A stretch of DNA of 48,755 bases from DATAFF01 sp036257595 (GTDB lineage Bacteria > Pseudomonadota > Alphaproteobacteria > Rhizobiales > Aestuariivirgaceae), in NCBI GenBank assembly GCA_036257595.1, contig DATAFF010000119.1, forward strand, positions 1 to 48,755. The letters are read 5' to 3'. The position numbers and the translations under genes are program-made. The number at the start of each line of letters is the position of its first letter. The stretch's first letter is position 1. Of the stretch, positions 38,955 to 46,877 are shown piece by piece. The notes below the pieces were generated by a model, which saw only the letters and a program-made list of their open reading frames with translations, had not been told where the DNA came from and made no database searches.

Positions 38955-40592
38955 CTAATGTTCGAGATACTCCGTGTGGTACATCGCCTCCATCAGCCGC
39001 TGGTCGCGCTTGTAGACGTCGCGGCGGAAGTTCACCGTGCCGTCCTTGTTCACCCAGGCTGTGAGATAGGTGACATGGACCGGGATCGACGTCTTGAGAT
39101 TGACGATCTTCTGCGCCCCGGTTGCGAGCTGCGCATCGATCTTCTCCTTGGTCCAGCCCTGCGCCTTCAGCAGCACCTCGGCCAGCGCCTCGGGGTGCTG
39201 CACCCGCATGCAGCCATGGCTGTAGACCCTGAGATCCTTGCTGAACAGCGCCTTGGCGGGAGTGTCGTGGATATAGACATTGTACTTGTTCGGGAACATG
39301 AATTTGAGTCGCCCGAGCGAATTGCCCTTGCCCGGATCCTGGCGCAGCGCATAGGGAATGCGGCTCATCCCCGACCAGTTCACCGAATAGGGATCGATCT
39401 CGCGCGCCTTGTCGCCTGAGCCGGCAAGCACACGGATCTTCTGGCGGTTGAGAATGCCCGGATCCTGCCTGAGCTTGACCAGATACTCCTTGTTGGCGAT
39501 CGACGGCGGTACGCTCCAATAGGGATTGAACACGACATAGGTCATCTTCTCGGAGAAGATCGGCGTCCGGGTGAACGGCTTGCCCACCACCAGCAGCGCC
39601 GTGTGGATCGTCTTCTCGTCCTTCACGACCTTGAGGTACTGATCCGCCAGATTGACGAAGATGTGCAGGTCGCCGGGATCGCGGTTCATCCACCGCCGGC
39701 GCTCCATGTTCACTTCCATCTGGCGGACGCGACGGTCGACCGACACCTGCATCTCAGAGAGCGTCGTGCCGCCGATGATGCCGTCCTGGGTCAGGCCATG
39801 CCGCTCCTGGAAGCGCTTGACCGCCTCGACCGTCTTCTCGTCATAGCGATCGCCGGACCCGCGGTCGGCGGCACCGAGATCGCCCGTCATCACCAGATAG
39901 TCGCGGATCGCCGGCAGCCGCCCGTCGCTGCCGCCCGGCTTTAGCGCCGATCCCGCAGGAATCGTCGGCCAGCCGCCTTTCGCCTCGATCTTGCGCAGCT
40001 CGGCAAGCTTGCTGCGCATCCGCTGATAGCGGTCCGACCCGGGCTGGAGCGTCTGAACATATTGGGCGATGCTCTCCGCCTGCTCGGCGCCGTCGAGCAG
40101 CGTCGCCGCCCCGATCTCGAGCGGCGCGGTGGCGTTCTCGCTGTCGACCTCGGAAGGCGACACCCGCCCCTTCTGCAGATCCCGCGCATAGTCGATGAAC
40201 GCCCGGGTGACCAGCATGTCGAGCTCGGCCAGGCCTCGGGGATCGGTCTCGTCGATCAGGTCGTCGATCTCGCGAACCCGGTACCACGCCGGATCGAGCC
40301 CTTCCTGCTCGGCCCACTTCATGATGGCGAGAAGCTCGCGGGCCTTGCTCTTCGCCCCGGCATCGCGCGTCCACACCGGCTTGAAGCTGCGGTCGAAATA
40401 GAAGGTGTAGACCTGGACCAGCCGCTGGTCGTCGCGTTCCGAGCCGATATTGCTTTCGCCATTCTTGATGATGGCTTCGATCTCATGGGCCACTTTCTCG
40501 TTGCCGAGCGCCTGGGCCACCTCGCTGCCGGCAAAGACCAGTCCGAGCAGCATGGTTGCCACGGCACACAGCCGCAACGCTCCAGAGATCAT
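38955..40592 (-). CDS. L,D-transpeptidase (YcbB/LdtD-like, YkuD domain)
   Basis: A 545-residue periplasmic enzyme that forms 3-3 peptidoglycan cross-links or attaches proteins to peptidoglycan. The start ATG at 40592 has GGGAGG upstream and opens a signal peptide (ALRLCAVATMLLGLVFAG through AQA). Then come a scaffold-like N-terminal region, a peptidoglycan-binding domain (DRYDEKTVEAVKRFQERHGL, TQDGIIGGTTLSEM) and the YkuD catalytic domain with IHDTPAKALF and YSHGCMRV, which holds the catalytic histidine, cysteine and arginine (SHGCxR). The size and order fit the large LdtD type. It converges on moaD. Confidence 0.92.
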   Translation of the reverse strand: MISGALRLCAVATMLLGLVFAGSEVAQALGNEKVAHEIEAIIKNGESNIGSERDDQRLVQVYTFYFDRSFKPVWTRDAGAKSKARELLAIMKWAEQEGLDPAWYRVREIDDLIDETDPRGLAELDMLVTRAFIDYARDLQKGRVSPSEVDSENATAPLEIGAATLLDGAEQAESIAQYVQTLQPGSDRYQRMRSKLAELRKIEAKGGWPTIPAGSALKPGGSDGRLPAIRDYLVMTGDLGAADRGSGDRYDEKTVEAVKRFQERHGLTQDGIIGGTTLSEMQVSVDRRVRQMEVNMERRRWMNRDPGDLHIFVNLADQYLKVVKDEKTIHTALLVVGKPFTRTPIFSEKMTYVVFNPYWSVPPSIANKEYLVKLRQDPGILNRQKIRVLAGSGDKAREIDPYSVNWSGMSRIPYALRQDPGKGNSLGRLKFMFPNKYNVYIHDTPAKALFSKDLRVYSHGCMRVQHPEALAEVLLKAQGWTKEKIDAQLATGAQKIVNLKTSIPVHVTYLTAWVNKDGTVNFRRDVYKRDQRLMEAMYHTEYLEH

Positions 40593-40683
40593 GCGCTGTC
40601 CCTCCCGCTTCCCATGGCCGGCCAGGATAGCGGCCCGATCCCCCGAGGCAAGCTTTGAGCGCCTCAACCCTGAAGGCGCGGCC

Positions 40684-41574
40684 TCACTCGGCTGCTGCTG
40701 CCTTCGGTTGAACTTCCGACAGGTAATCCGCCCTGAGCGTCCGCACCAGATCGCCCACCGTGAAGCGATGCGGCCCGATCTCGCCCACCGGCGTGACCTC
40801 GGCGGCGGTGCCGACGATGAAGCACTGCTCGAAGCCCGGGAGCTCCTCCGGCATGATGACCCGCTCATTGACCTTGATCTGGCGCCGCCGGGCCAGGTCG
40901 ATGACGGTGCGCCGGGTGATTCCGTCGAGGAAGCAGTCGGGCGTCGGCGTGTGCAGCTCGCCATTGCGCACGAAGAAGATATTGGCGCCGGTGCATTCGG
41001 CCACCTGGCCGCGCCAGTCATACATCAGCGCATCGGCATAGCCCTTGCGCTCTGCCGTATGCTTGGCGAGCGTGCAGATCATATAGAGCCCGACCGCCTT
41101 GGCCTTTGACGGGGCGGTGCGCGGGTCGGGGCGGCGCCATTCGGCGATGTCGAGCTTGATGCCCCTTTCGAGATGCGCCGGGTCGAAATAGGCCGGCCAC
41201 TGCCAGATCGCGATGGCGACATTGATGCGGTTGCTCTGGCCGGAGACTCCCATCATCTCCGAACCGCGCCAGGCGATCGGCCGCACATAGGCATCGCGGT
41301 AGCCCTGACGCTTCAGGGTCTCGCGGCACGCCTCGTCGATTTCCTCCACCGTGTAGGGGATGACCATGTCGAGCATCTCGGCCGAGGCAAACAGCCGGTC
41401 GGTATGTTCCCTGAGCTTGAAGATCTCGCCGCCATAGGCGCGTTCGCCTTCGAATACGGCGGAGGCGTAATGCAGCCCGTGAGTCAGCACATGAACCCTG
41501 GCATCGGCCCACGGCACGAACTCCCCATTGAGCCAAATCACGCCTTCGCGCTGATCGAAGGGAACAACCGACAT
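40684..41574 (-). CDS. ilvE: Branched-chain amino acid aminotransferase
   Basis: A fold-type IV PLP aminotransferase of 296 residues that makes or breaks down leucine, isoleucine and valine. Visible: INGEFVPW-like start (IWLNGEFVPWADARVHVLTHGLHYASAVFEGERAY), KAKAVGLYMICTLAKHTAERKGYADAL with the PLP lysine expected in the SKAK stretch region, GQVAECTGANIFFV and CFIVGTAAEVTPV. The TLAKH stretch and length fit BCAT. ATCAGGAGGTCAG before the ATG is a strong ribosome site. It is divergent from the MarR gene. D-amino-acid transaminase or ADC lyase are less likely alternatives. Confidence 0.9.
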   Translation of the reverse strand: MSVVPFDQREGVIWLNGEFVPWADARVHVLTHGLHYASAVFEGERAYGGEIFKLREHTDRLFASAEMLDMVIPYTVEEIDEACRETLKRQGYRDAYVRPIAWRGSEMMGVSGQSNRINVAIAIWQWPAYFDPAHLERGIKLDIAEWRRPDPRTAPSKAKAVGLYMICTLAKHTAERKGYADALMYDWRGQVAECTGANIFFVRNGELHTPTPDCFLDGITRRTVIDLARRRQIKVNERVIMPEELPGFEQCFIVGTAAEVTPVGEIGPHRFTVGDLVRTLRADYLSEVQPKAAAAE

Positions 41575-41696
41575 TCTGACCTCCTGATATCCGGACGGCG
41601 ACTTCCGCAACATGGGTTTGCAGAAGCGAGCACGCTGTTTGTCATCTTTCCGCCGGGTGGTTGCAAAAACTACTGGCGAGGGTAGGATATGTCAAT

Positions 41697-42233
41697 ATGA
41701 CTGACGTAACCGCCCGCGCCATACCGTCGGCAGCCAAGGCCACCGCCCCGAGCGAGGCGCCGCGTCCGGCCGACCAGGAGATCATCGAGCTGATCGAGCT
41801 CCTGTTCTTCGCCTATCGCGACTTCGTCTCCGATCCCGATCGGCTGCTCGCCGATTACGGCTTCGGCCGGGCGCATCATCGGGTGCTGCATTTTGTCGGG
41901 CGCAACCCCGGCATCCGCGTCCAGGAGCTGCTCGACATCCTGCGCATCACCAAGCAGAGCCTGGGCCGGGTGCTGCGCGAGCTCATCGACAAAGGCTTTG
42001 TTTATCAGGTCGAAGGCGAAGACGATCGGCGCCAGCGGCTGTTGTTTCTGACCGCCGACGGGGCAGGGCTCCACGCCTCGCTGATGGCGCCGCAGATCGC
42101 GCGCATCCGCCAGGCCCTCGCCGAAGCCGGCGAGCCCGAGGATGGCCAGTATCGCCGCGTGCTCGGCAAGCTCATCGACCGGGCGGCCCGCGACAAGGTC
42201 GGACGCCTGACCGCGCCCCGCCAGGGCGGCTGA
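41697..42233 (+). CDS. MarR family regulator (PetP-like)
   Basis: A 178-residue winged-helix protein. The MarR core is IIELIELLFFAYRDFVSDPDRLLADYGFGRAHHRVLHFVGRNPG, then the recognition helix LRITKQSLGRVLRELIDKGFVY and the wing EGEDDRRQRLLFLTADG. A MarR gene directly followed by an OmpR-type response regulator matches the petP-petR pair described in Rhodobacter capsulatus, where PetR is needed for cytochrome bc1 expression, so I note the likeness without using the name. The ATG at 41697 begins TDVTARA. It is separated by 2 bp from the response regulator. Confidence 0.85.
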   Translation: MTDVTARAIPSAAKATAPSEAPRPADQEIIELIELLFFAYRDFVSDPDRLLADYGFGRAHHRVLHFVGRNPGIRVQELLDILRITKQSLGRVLRELIDKGFVYQVEGEDDRRQRLLFLTADGAGLHASLMAPQIARIRQALAEAGEPEDGQYRRVLGKLIDRAARDKVGRLTAPRQGG

Positions 42234-42235
42234 CG

Positions 42236-42922
42236 ATGAGCGAGAGCAACCCTCCCCATGTGCTGGTGGTCGATGACGACCGGCGCATCCGCGAGCTGAT
42301 CCAGAGCTTCCTGTCGGCCAACGGCCTGCGGGTGAGCGCTGCCGGCAGCGCCGCCGAGGCGCGCCAGCGGATGCTCGGCATTGCCTTCGATCTCGCCGTG
42401 GTCGACGTGATGATGCCGGATGAATCCGGCCTCGAGCTCACCCGCAAGCTCCGCGCCGAGAACAGCGAAATGCCGATTCTGATCCTGTCGGCGCTTGCCG
42501 ACCCCGAGGACCGCATTCGCGGCCTGACCGCCGGCAGCGACGATTATCTGTCCAAGCCCTTCGATCCGCGTGAGCTCTTGCTGCGCATCCGCTCGATCCT
42601 CAAGCGCAAGCCGCAGCGGCCGGCCGTCGCCGAGGAGGTGCGCTTCGGCCGTTGCCGCTTCAACCTGGCCCGCGGCGAGTTGCGGCGCGGCGAGGAGCTG
42701 GTGCGCCTGTCGTCGCGCGAGCGCGACATGCTGCGGCTCCTGGCCCAGCGCGCCGGCCATGCGGTGGCGCGCGGCGAGCTGGCCGTCGGCGGCAGCGAGG
42801 AGAATGCCAGGAGCGTCGATGTCCAGATCAACCGGCTGCGCCGCAAGATCGAGGACGATCCGGCCGTGCCCGTCTATCTCCAGACGGTGCGCGGCGCGGG
42901 GTATATTTTGCACATCGATTGA
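42236..42922 (+). CDS. OmpR/PhoB-type response regulator (PetR-like), no kinase nearby
   Basis: A 228-residue two-domain regulator. The receiver has the acidic pair in LVVDDDRR, the phosphoacceptor aspartate in VVDVMMPDESG, the LSAL threonine/serine switch site and the lysine in LSKPFDPRELLLRI. The C-terminal winged helix has VRLSSRERDMLRLLAQRAG and the typical end SVDVQINRLRRKIEDDP plus VRGAGY. No histidine kinase gene is adjacent, so its partner is elsewhere or it works unphosphorylated. It overlaps nothing; a heptad-repeat palindrome follows its stop. Confidence 0.92.
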   Translation: MSESNPPHVLVVDDDRRIRELIQSFLSANGLRVSAAGSAAEARQRMLGIAFDLAVVDVMMPDESGLELTRKLRAENSEMPILILSALADPEDRIRGLTAGSDDYLSKPFDPRELLLRIRSILKRKPQRPAVAEEVRFGRCRFNLARGELRRGEELVRLSSRERDMLRLLAQRAGHAVARGELAVGGSEENARSVDVQINRLRRKIEDDPAVPVYLQTVRGAGYILHID

Positions 42923-42937
42923 GAGGCAGTCGTGAGA

Positions 42938-42997
42938 TAGGCAGTAGGCAGTGACCTGCGTTCCACGCCCTGCCTACTGCCTAACGCCTACTGCCTA
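42938..42997. repeat. Heptad-repeat palindrome, copy C
   Basis: The left arm has two TAGGCAG units (42938-42951), followed by an 18-bp centre beginning TGACC (GTGACC with the last G of the arm). The right arm (42970-42997) holds CTGCCTA twice, ACGCCTA, then CTGCCTA. It fills the gap between the response regulator and csaA; the last unit touches the csaA stop codon. Confidence 0.87.
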
Positions 42998-43339
42998 CTA
43001 AAACAGCCTCCCCCCATCGGGCACCGGCCGCTCGACCGCCACCAGCACCACCTCGCCATCGGCATCGGGGAAGCCGAGCACCAGCACCTCCGACATGAAC
43101 CTGCCGATCTGGCGCGGCGGAAAATTCACCACCCCGGCCACCTGGCGGCCGATCAGCGAGTCCGGCGTGTAATAGCGGGTGAGCTGGGCCGATGCGCGCT
43201 TGACGCCGATCTCCGGCCCGAAATCGACAGTGAGCTTGATCGAGGGCTTGCGCGCTTCCGGATAGGGCTCGGCCGCGATGACCGTCCCGACCCGGATGTC
43301 GACCTTGAGGAAGTCGCCGAAAGCGATGGTGTCGGTCAT
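42998..43339 (-). CDS. csaA: tRNA-binding protein, CsaA-like
   Basis: A 113-residue OB-fold protein of the tRNA-binding (PF01588) family: FLKVDIRVGTVIAAEPYPEARKPSIKLTVDFG, RASAQLTRYYTPDSLIGRQVAGVVNFPPRQIG, then SEVLVLGFPD. Dimeric single-domain members such as CsaA bind tRNA and have been linked to protein secretion; the exact role is unclear. Its ATG at 43339 overlaps the stop of the TetR-like gene (ATGA), so the two are translated together. Confidence 0.9.
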   Translation of the reverse strand: MTDTIAFGDFLKVDIRVGTVIAAEPYPEARKPSIKLTVDFGPEIGVKRASAQLTRYYTPDSLIGRQVAGVVNFPPRQIGRFMSEVLVLGFPDADGEVVLVAVERPVPDGGRLF

Positions 43340-43980
43340 GCGGCGGGCCGTCGCCGTCCGCGGACCAGGGCGAGCGCCGCGCTGCCAAACGCACCGGCAA
43401 GCGCCAAGCCTGGCGCCAGGCGCTTGAGCCAAGTCTCGCCGTCCCGCAAAGCCCGATCGAGCGCCGCCATGGTGCGCGCCAACCCTGGATCGTCATCCTC
43501 GACCCAGATGCCGAGCACCCGCCGGTAGACCGCGGCAAGGCCGAGCCGCTTGATGATCTCGCGGCTGCCGCTGTCCTCGAGCCCGGCCGCCGCCAGCACC
43601 CAGCCGAGGCTCCGGCCAAGCGAGCTTGCGATCTCCGGCGGATCGTCGAGCAGGGTTGCTGGATCGGCGATGATGCTCGCCACCGCCGCGCGATAAGGCG
43701 ACATCACCTCGAGCCGGCGCATCAGCACCTCGAAGAGCCGGTCATGGGCATCGCCTGAAACCGGGTCCTGGTCGAGCGCCGCCAGCATGCGCTGGTCGAT
43801 GCGCCGGTTGAGGAGGGCCAGGATGGCGGCGCGCGACGGCACCGTTTCATTGAGCGCGGCGAGGCTCAGGCCCGCTTCGCCCGCAATGTCGCGCAGGGTG
43901 ATCTCGGTCCACCGCCGGGACGCGGCGAGCCGGAGCGCCGCATCGAGGATCTTGTCGTTGGTTGACGGACTTTTCGCCAT
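43336..43980 (-). CDS. TetR-like protein with COQ9-like C-terminal segment
   Basis: A 214-residue protein. The N-terminal TetR helix-turn-helix is visible: KILDAALRLAASRRWTEIT, LRDIAGEAGLSLAALNETV and PSRAAILALLNRRI. The C-terminal part contains LGIWVEDDDPGLARTMAALDRAL, which resembles the lipid-binding end of COQ9 proteins (a WL-DxSPDFxxTWxFLDRR pattern), and then a hydrophobic stretch LALAGAFGSAALALV that might touch a membrane. It could be a regulator or a COQ9-type ubiquinone factor; the sequence does not decide. It lies between proC and csaA in an operon. Confidence 0.72.
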   Translation of the reverse strand: MAKSPSTNDKILDAALRLAASRRWTEITLRDIAGEAGLSLAALNETVPSRAAILALLNRRIDQRMLAALDQDPVSGDAHDRLFEVLMRRLEVMSPYRAAVASIIADPATLLDDPPEIASSLGRSLGWVLAAAGLEDSGSREIIKRLGLAAVYRRVLGIWVEDDDPGLARTMAALDRALRDGETWLKRLAPGLALAGAFGSAALALVRGRRRPAA

Positions 43981-43994
43981 GCGGGGAATCTAGC

Positions 43995-44060
43995 CGGCAA
44001 TAGGCATTAGGCAATAGGCAGTGACCGGAACACTTCCCGACTGCCTACTGCCTACTGCCT
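43995..44060. repeat. Heptad-repeat palindrome, copy D
   Basis: The left arm (43995-44021) holds a degenerate CGGCAA, then TAGGCAT, TAGGCAA and TAGGCAG. The 19-bp centre starts TGACCGG (GTGACC). The right arm (44041-44060) has CTGCCTA, CTGCCTA, CTGCCT. It lies between the stop of proC and the start of the TetR-like gene, both on the minus strand, so unlike copies A to C it is not in a converging space. Confidence 0.87.
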
Positions 44061-44062
44061 TC

Positions 44063-44887
44063 TCACCCTTTCCCCAACTCCCTCGAACGCCGCTGCGCCG
44101 CGTCGACCGCCTTCCGCAACAAGGGCGCGAGCCCGTCATCCGCCATCAGCACATCGAGCGCCGCCTGGGTGGTGCCCTTGGGCGAGGTCACGTTCTGCCG
44201 CAGCACCTCTGCCGGCAGGCCGCTCTGGCGCATCAGCTCGCCGGCTCCGGCAACGGTGGCGCGGGCAAGCTGCACCGCCAGCGCCTCGTCGAGCCCCGCT
44301 GCCCGTCCCGCCGCCGCCAGGCATTCGGTCAGATAGAACACATAGGCCGGACCCGAGCCTGAGACCGCGGTGACGGCATCGAGCAATGCCTCATCCTCGA
44401 GCGTCACCACCTCGCCGACCGCCGAGAGCAGCTCGAGTGCCAGCGCCCGCTGTCGCTCGTCGACCTGGGCATTGGCCACCATCGCGGTGATGCCACGGCC
44501 GACCGCTGCCGGCGTATTCGGCATCGCCCGGACCACCGCCGCATCCTTGCCGCCCCATTGCTCGAAGGTCGCAATGGTCTTGCCCGCCGCGACCGAGATG
44601 ACGAGCGGCCGGTGCCGCGCCAGCGGTTTCGCTTGCGCCAGCGCCTCGTCCATGAATTGCGGCTTGACCGCCACCAGGACGACCTCGAGGCGCTCGAGCG
44701 CCGCCGGATCGGGATTGTGCCGGATGTTGCGGTCCTTCAGCACCGCCGCCATCTCGGGCGGCGGATGCGGATCGAACACCACCACCAGCGCCGGGTCGAT
44801 GCCCTGGCGCAGCCAGCCTTCGAGCAGGGCGCCGCCCATCTTGCCGGCACCGATCAGTGCAAGCGTGCCGCCAAGCGGCAGGCTCAT
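44063..44887 (-). CDS. proC: Pyrroline-5-carboxylate reductase
   Basis: Last enzyme of proline synthesis: reduces 1-pyrroline-5-carboxylate with NAD(P)H. The 274-residue sequence has the Rossmann motif LALIGAGKMGGALLEGWL at the N-terminus, VVLVAVKPQFMDEAL, RAMPNTPAAVGRGITAM, the conserved DAVTAVSGSGPAYVFYLTE region and the C-terminal LRQNVTSPKGTTQAAL, which lines the active site. Cytoplasmic, usually a decamer. It overlaps the YbjN gene by 4 bp (ATGA). Confidence 0.96.
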   Translation of the reverse strand: MSLPLGGTLALIGAGKMGGALLEGWLRQGIDPALVVVFDPHPPPEMAAVLKDRNIRHNPDPAALERLEVVLVAVKPQFMDEALAQAKPLARHRPLVISVAAGKTIATFEQWGGKDAAVVRAMPNTPAAVGRGITAMVANAQVDERQRALALELLSAVGEVVTLEDEALLDAVTAVSGSGPAYVFYLTECLAAAGRAAGLDEALAVQLARATVAGAGELMRQSGLPAEVLRQNVTSPKGTTQAALDVLMADDGLAPLLRKAVDAAQRRSRELGKG

Positions 44888-45384
44888 GCCTCACCCATGG
44901 TCTCGATCAAGCAGGATCGCATCGCATCGTCGGCGGTTTTGCCGGCCCAGATCACGAACTGGAAGGCCGGAAAATATCGCTCGCAGGCATCGAGCGCCAG
45001 ATCGATCAGCGCCTCGCATTGCGCTTCCGTCGCCTGCGCCCCGCCGGTCAGCAGGAGACCGTTGCGGAACAGCAGCGTTCCTTCGCTCGCCCACAGATCG
45101 AAATGTCCGAAATAGAGCTGCTCGTTGATCAGCGTCACCAGCCGCGCGACCTCGCCGCGCCGGTTCGACGGGACCTTGAGGTCGAAGGAGCAGGCGATGT
45201 GCAGCCCTTCGAGATCCTCGCGCCAATTGATGCTGACATGAAGGTCGGTCCAACCGCCGGCGATGATCATGTTGACCTCGTCGTCGGCCGGCCGGTCGAC
45301 GAACCAGTCGTGCCGTGAGGCAAGGTGCTCGATCTTGTCGATGGGATTGGGAGCGTCCTCGACGAGCAAAGGGGCAGCCGTCAT
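44884..45384 (-). CDS. YbjN domain protein
   Basis: A 166-residue soluble protein of the YbjN family: DWFVDRPADDEVNMIIAGGWTDLHVSINWREDLEGLHIACSFDLKVP, LVTLINEQLYFGHFDLW, LLFRNGLLLTGG and a final EACERYFPAFQFVIWAGKTADDAM. The fold is like type III secretion chaperones; in enterobacteria YbjN affects stress and motility, but the alphaproteobacterial role is unknown. The ATG at 45384 has GGGGGGAA upstream. It leads an operon with proC, the TetR-like gene and csaA. Confidence 0.87.
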   Translation of the reverse strand: MTAAPLLVEDAPNPIDKIEHLASRHDWFVDRPADDEVNMIIAGGWTDLHVSINWREDLEGLHIACSFDLKVPSNRRGEVARLVTLINEQLYFGHFDLWASEGTLLFRNGLLLTGGAQATEAQCEALIDLALDACERYFPAFQFVIWAGKTADDAMRSCLIETMGEA

Positions 45385-45454
45385 CTTTGTTCCCCCCGCG
45401 GTGCCTGGAGGACACCGCCAGTAAGTGATCTCCGGCGGCAAGGAACGCGATGGA

Positions 45455-45478
45455 GGCCCCCCGATTGGCCCCCCGAAT
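45455..45478. repeat. Tandem 12-bp repeat in the ybjN-ubiK gap
   Basis: GGCCCCCCGATT is followed directly by GGCCCCCCGAAT. It lies in the 192-bp region upstream of the YbjN gene. It may be a slippage product; no function is evident. Confidence 0.45.
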
Positions 45479-45532
45479 CAATGCCCTAGCCACCAAACAA
45501 GAAGTTGCCCAATCGCGAGTCGCGCATCAAGA

Positions 45533-45552
45533 CCCGAGATCGATTTCTCGGG
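45533..45552 (-). terminator. Hairpin downstream of ubiK
   Basis: CCCGAGA (45533-45539) and TCTCGGG (45546-45552) form a 7-bp stem with a 6-nt loop, 24 bp after the ubiK stop. No T-run follows on the minus strand, so terminator activity is uncertain. Confidence 0.4.
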
Positions 45553-45576
45553 TATGAACCACGACTTCTGTGCTTC

Positions 45577-45939
45577 TCAAGCACCGCCGGCCGAGGTTCC
45601 GCCGCTGCCGGACTCGTTTGCCGGGAACGGCGGCGGCGCGGGACTCGGCTGAGTCGTGGATTGCGATTGCGGCTCGCCCTTCGCACCCGTTGCGGCGGCC
45701 TGCCGCTCGAGCTCTGCCACGCGTCCGAGCAGTCGTTCATTCTCCTCCCGAGCACGGCTCGCCATCTCCTTGACGGCGTCGAATTCCTCCCGCTGCACCA
45801 CATTGAGCTCGTTGAGCACGCGCTCGACCTGCGCCTTGACCAGCGTGTCGATCTCGCGGCGCACCCCTTGAGCGGCCCCGGCGGCGCTGTTCATCAGCTT
45901 GGCGATCTCGTCGAAGAAACGCGAGGAGGTCGTGGTCAT
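45577..45939 (-). CDS. ubiK: Ubiquinone biosynthesis accessory factor UbiK (BMFP family)
   Basis: A 120-residue protein with the membrane-fusogenic BMFP fold: SRFFDEIAKLMNSAAGAAQGVRREIDTLVKAQVERVLNELNVVQREEFDAVKEMA, then a coiled coil NERLLGRVAELERQ. In E. coli UbiK joins UbiJ in the aerobic ubiquinone-synthesis complex. The last 30 residues are low-complexity (proline, serine, glycine), a normal variation. The ATG at 45939 is chosen because the BMFP core begins there. It is divergent from lgt. Confidence 0.85.
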   Translation of the reverse strand: MTTTSSRFFDEIAKLMNSAAGAAQGVRREIDTLVKAQVERVLNELNVVQREEFDAVKEMASRAREENERLLGRVAELERQAAATGAKGEPQSQSTTQPSPAPPPFPANESGSGGTSAGGA

Positions 45940-46058
45940 CTTATGGCCCTTTCTGAGACCGTCGGCGTCTGCACAACTATGACGCAATCGTGCGCCATTC
46001 AAGGGCGGCCCCGCCCGGCTTGACCAAATCGTCGCCATGAGGCCAGTGTCGCCGCGAT

Positions 46059-46877
46059 ATGCCGCCGCTCTATGCTCTTCCCTTTCCCGAGATCGACCCC
46101 GTCGCCTTCTCGATCGGCCCGCTCGCCATCCGCTGGTACGCGCTCGCCTATGTCTTCGGCCTGCTGCTTGCCGTCGCCTATGCCAAGCGCCTCGTGCGGC
46201 GCCGCGAATTATGGGAACCGGGCGGCCCTCCGGTCACGCCGCACCAGCTCGACGATTTCCTGCTCTGGGCCACCCTCGGGGTGGTGCTGGGCGGCCGGCT
46301 CGGCTATGTGCTGTTCTACAATCTGCCCCACTATCTCGCCAACCCGCTCGCCATCCTCGAGGTCTGGCAGGGCGGCATGTCGTTCCATGGCGGCTTCCTC
46401 GGTGTGATCGTGGCCGCCTGGGCCTATGGGCGACGGCATGGCATCGGCCTCGATCGGCTGCTCGATCTCGCCGCCACCGGCGTGCCGATCGGCCTCGGGC
46501 TCGGTCGCCTCGCCAACTTCATCAATGGCGAGCTCTATGGCCGGGTGTCTTCCGTTCCCTGGGCGATGGTCTTCCCCGATGGCGGGCCCGTGCCGCGCCA
46601 TCCGAGCCAGCTTTACGAGGCGGTCCTCGAAGGGCTCGTCCTTTTCATCGTCATCAGGATCGCCACCGACCGCTATCATGCTCTCGCGCGACCGGGTCTG
46701 GTTGCCGGCATCTTCGCATTGGGCTACGGCATTGCCCGCTTCTTCGTCGAGTTCTTCCGCGAGCCCGATGCGCAGCTCGGCCCGGTCGTCGGCTTTCTCA
46801 CCGCCGGCATGCTGCTGTCGTTGCCGCTTGTCGCCATCGGCATCTGGCTCATCCTGCGGGCTCGGAGGGCCGGATGA
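46059..46877 (+). CDS. lgt: Prolipoprotein diacylglyceryl transferase
   Basis: Inner-membrane enzyme that transfers diacylglycerol from phosphatidylglycerol to the lipobox cysteine of prolipoproteins. The 272-residue sequence has about seven hydrophobic spans and the Lgt signature GLGRLANFINGELYGR (about 147-162). Also visible are IRWYALAYVFGLLLA, GGRLGYVLFYN, the HGG motif in GGMSFHGGFLG, and RHPSQLYEAVLEG. Its stop overlaps the start of the midA-type gene (ATGA). The RND adaptor at 5344 would be one of its substrates. Confidence 0.96.
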   Translation: MPPLYALPFPEIDPVAFSIGPLAIRWYALAYVFGLLLAVAYAKRLVRRRELWEPGGPPVTPHQLDDFLLWATLGVVLGGRLGYVLFYNLPHYLANPLAILEVWQGGMSFHGGFLGVIVAAWAYGRRHGIGLDRLLDLAATGVPIGLGLGRLANFINGELYGRVSSVPWAMVFPDGGPVPRHPSQLYEAVLEGLVLFIVIRIATDRYHALARPGLVAGIFALGYGIARFFVEFFREPDAQLGPVVGFLTAGMLLSLPLVAIGIWLILRARRAG

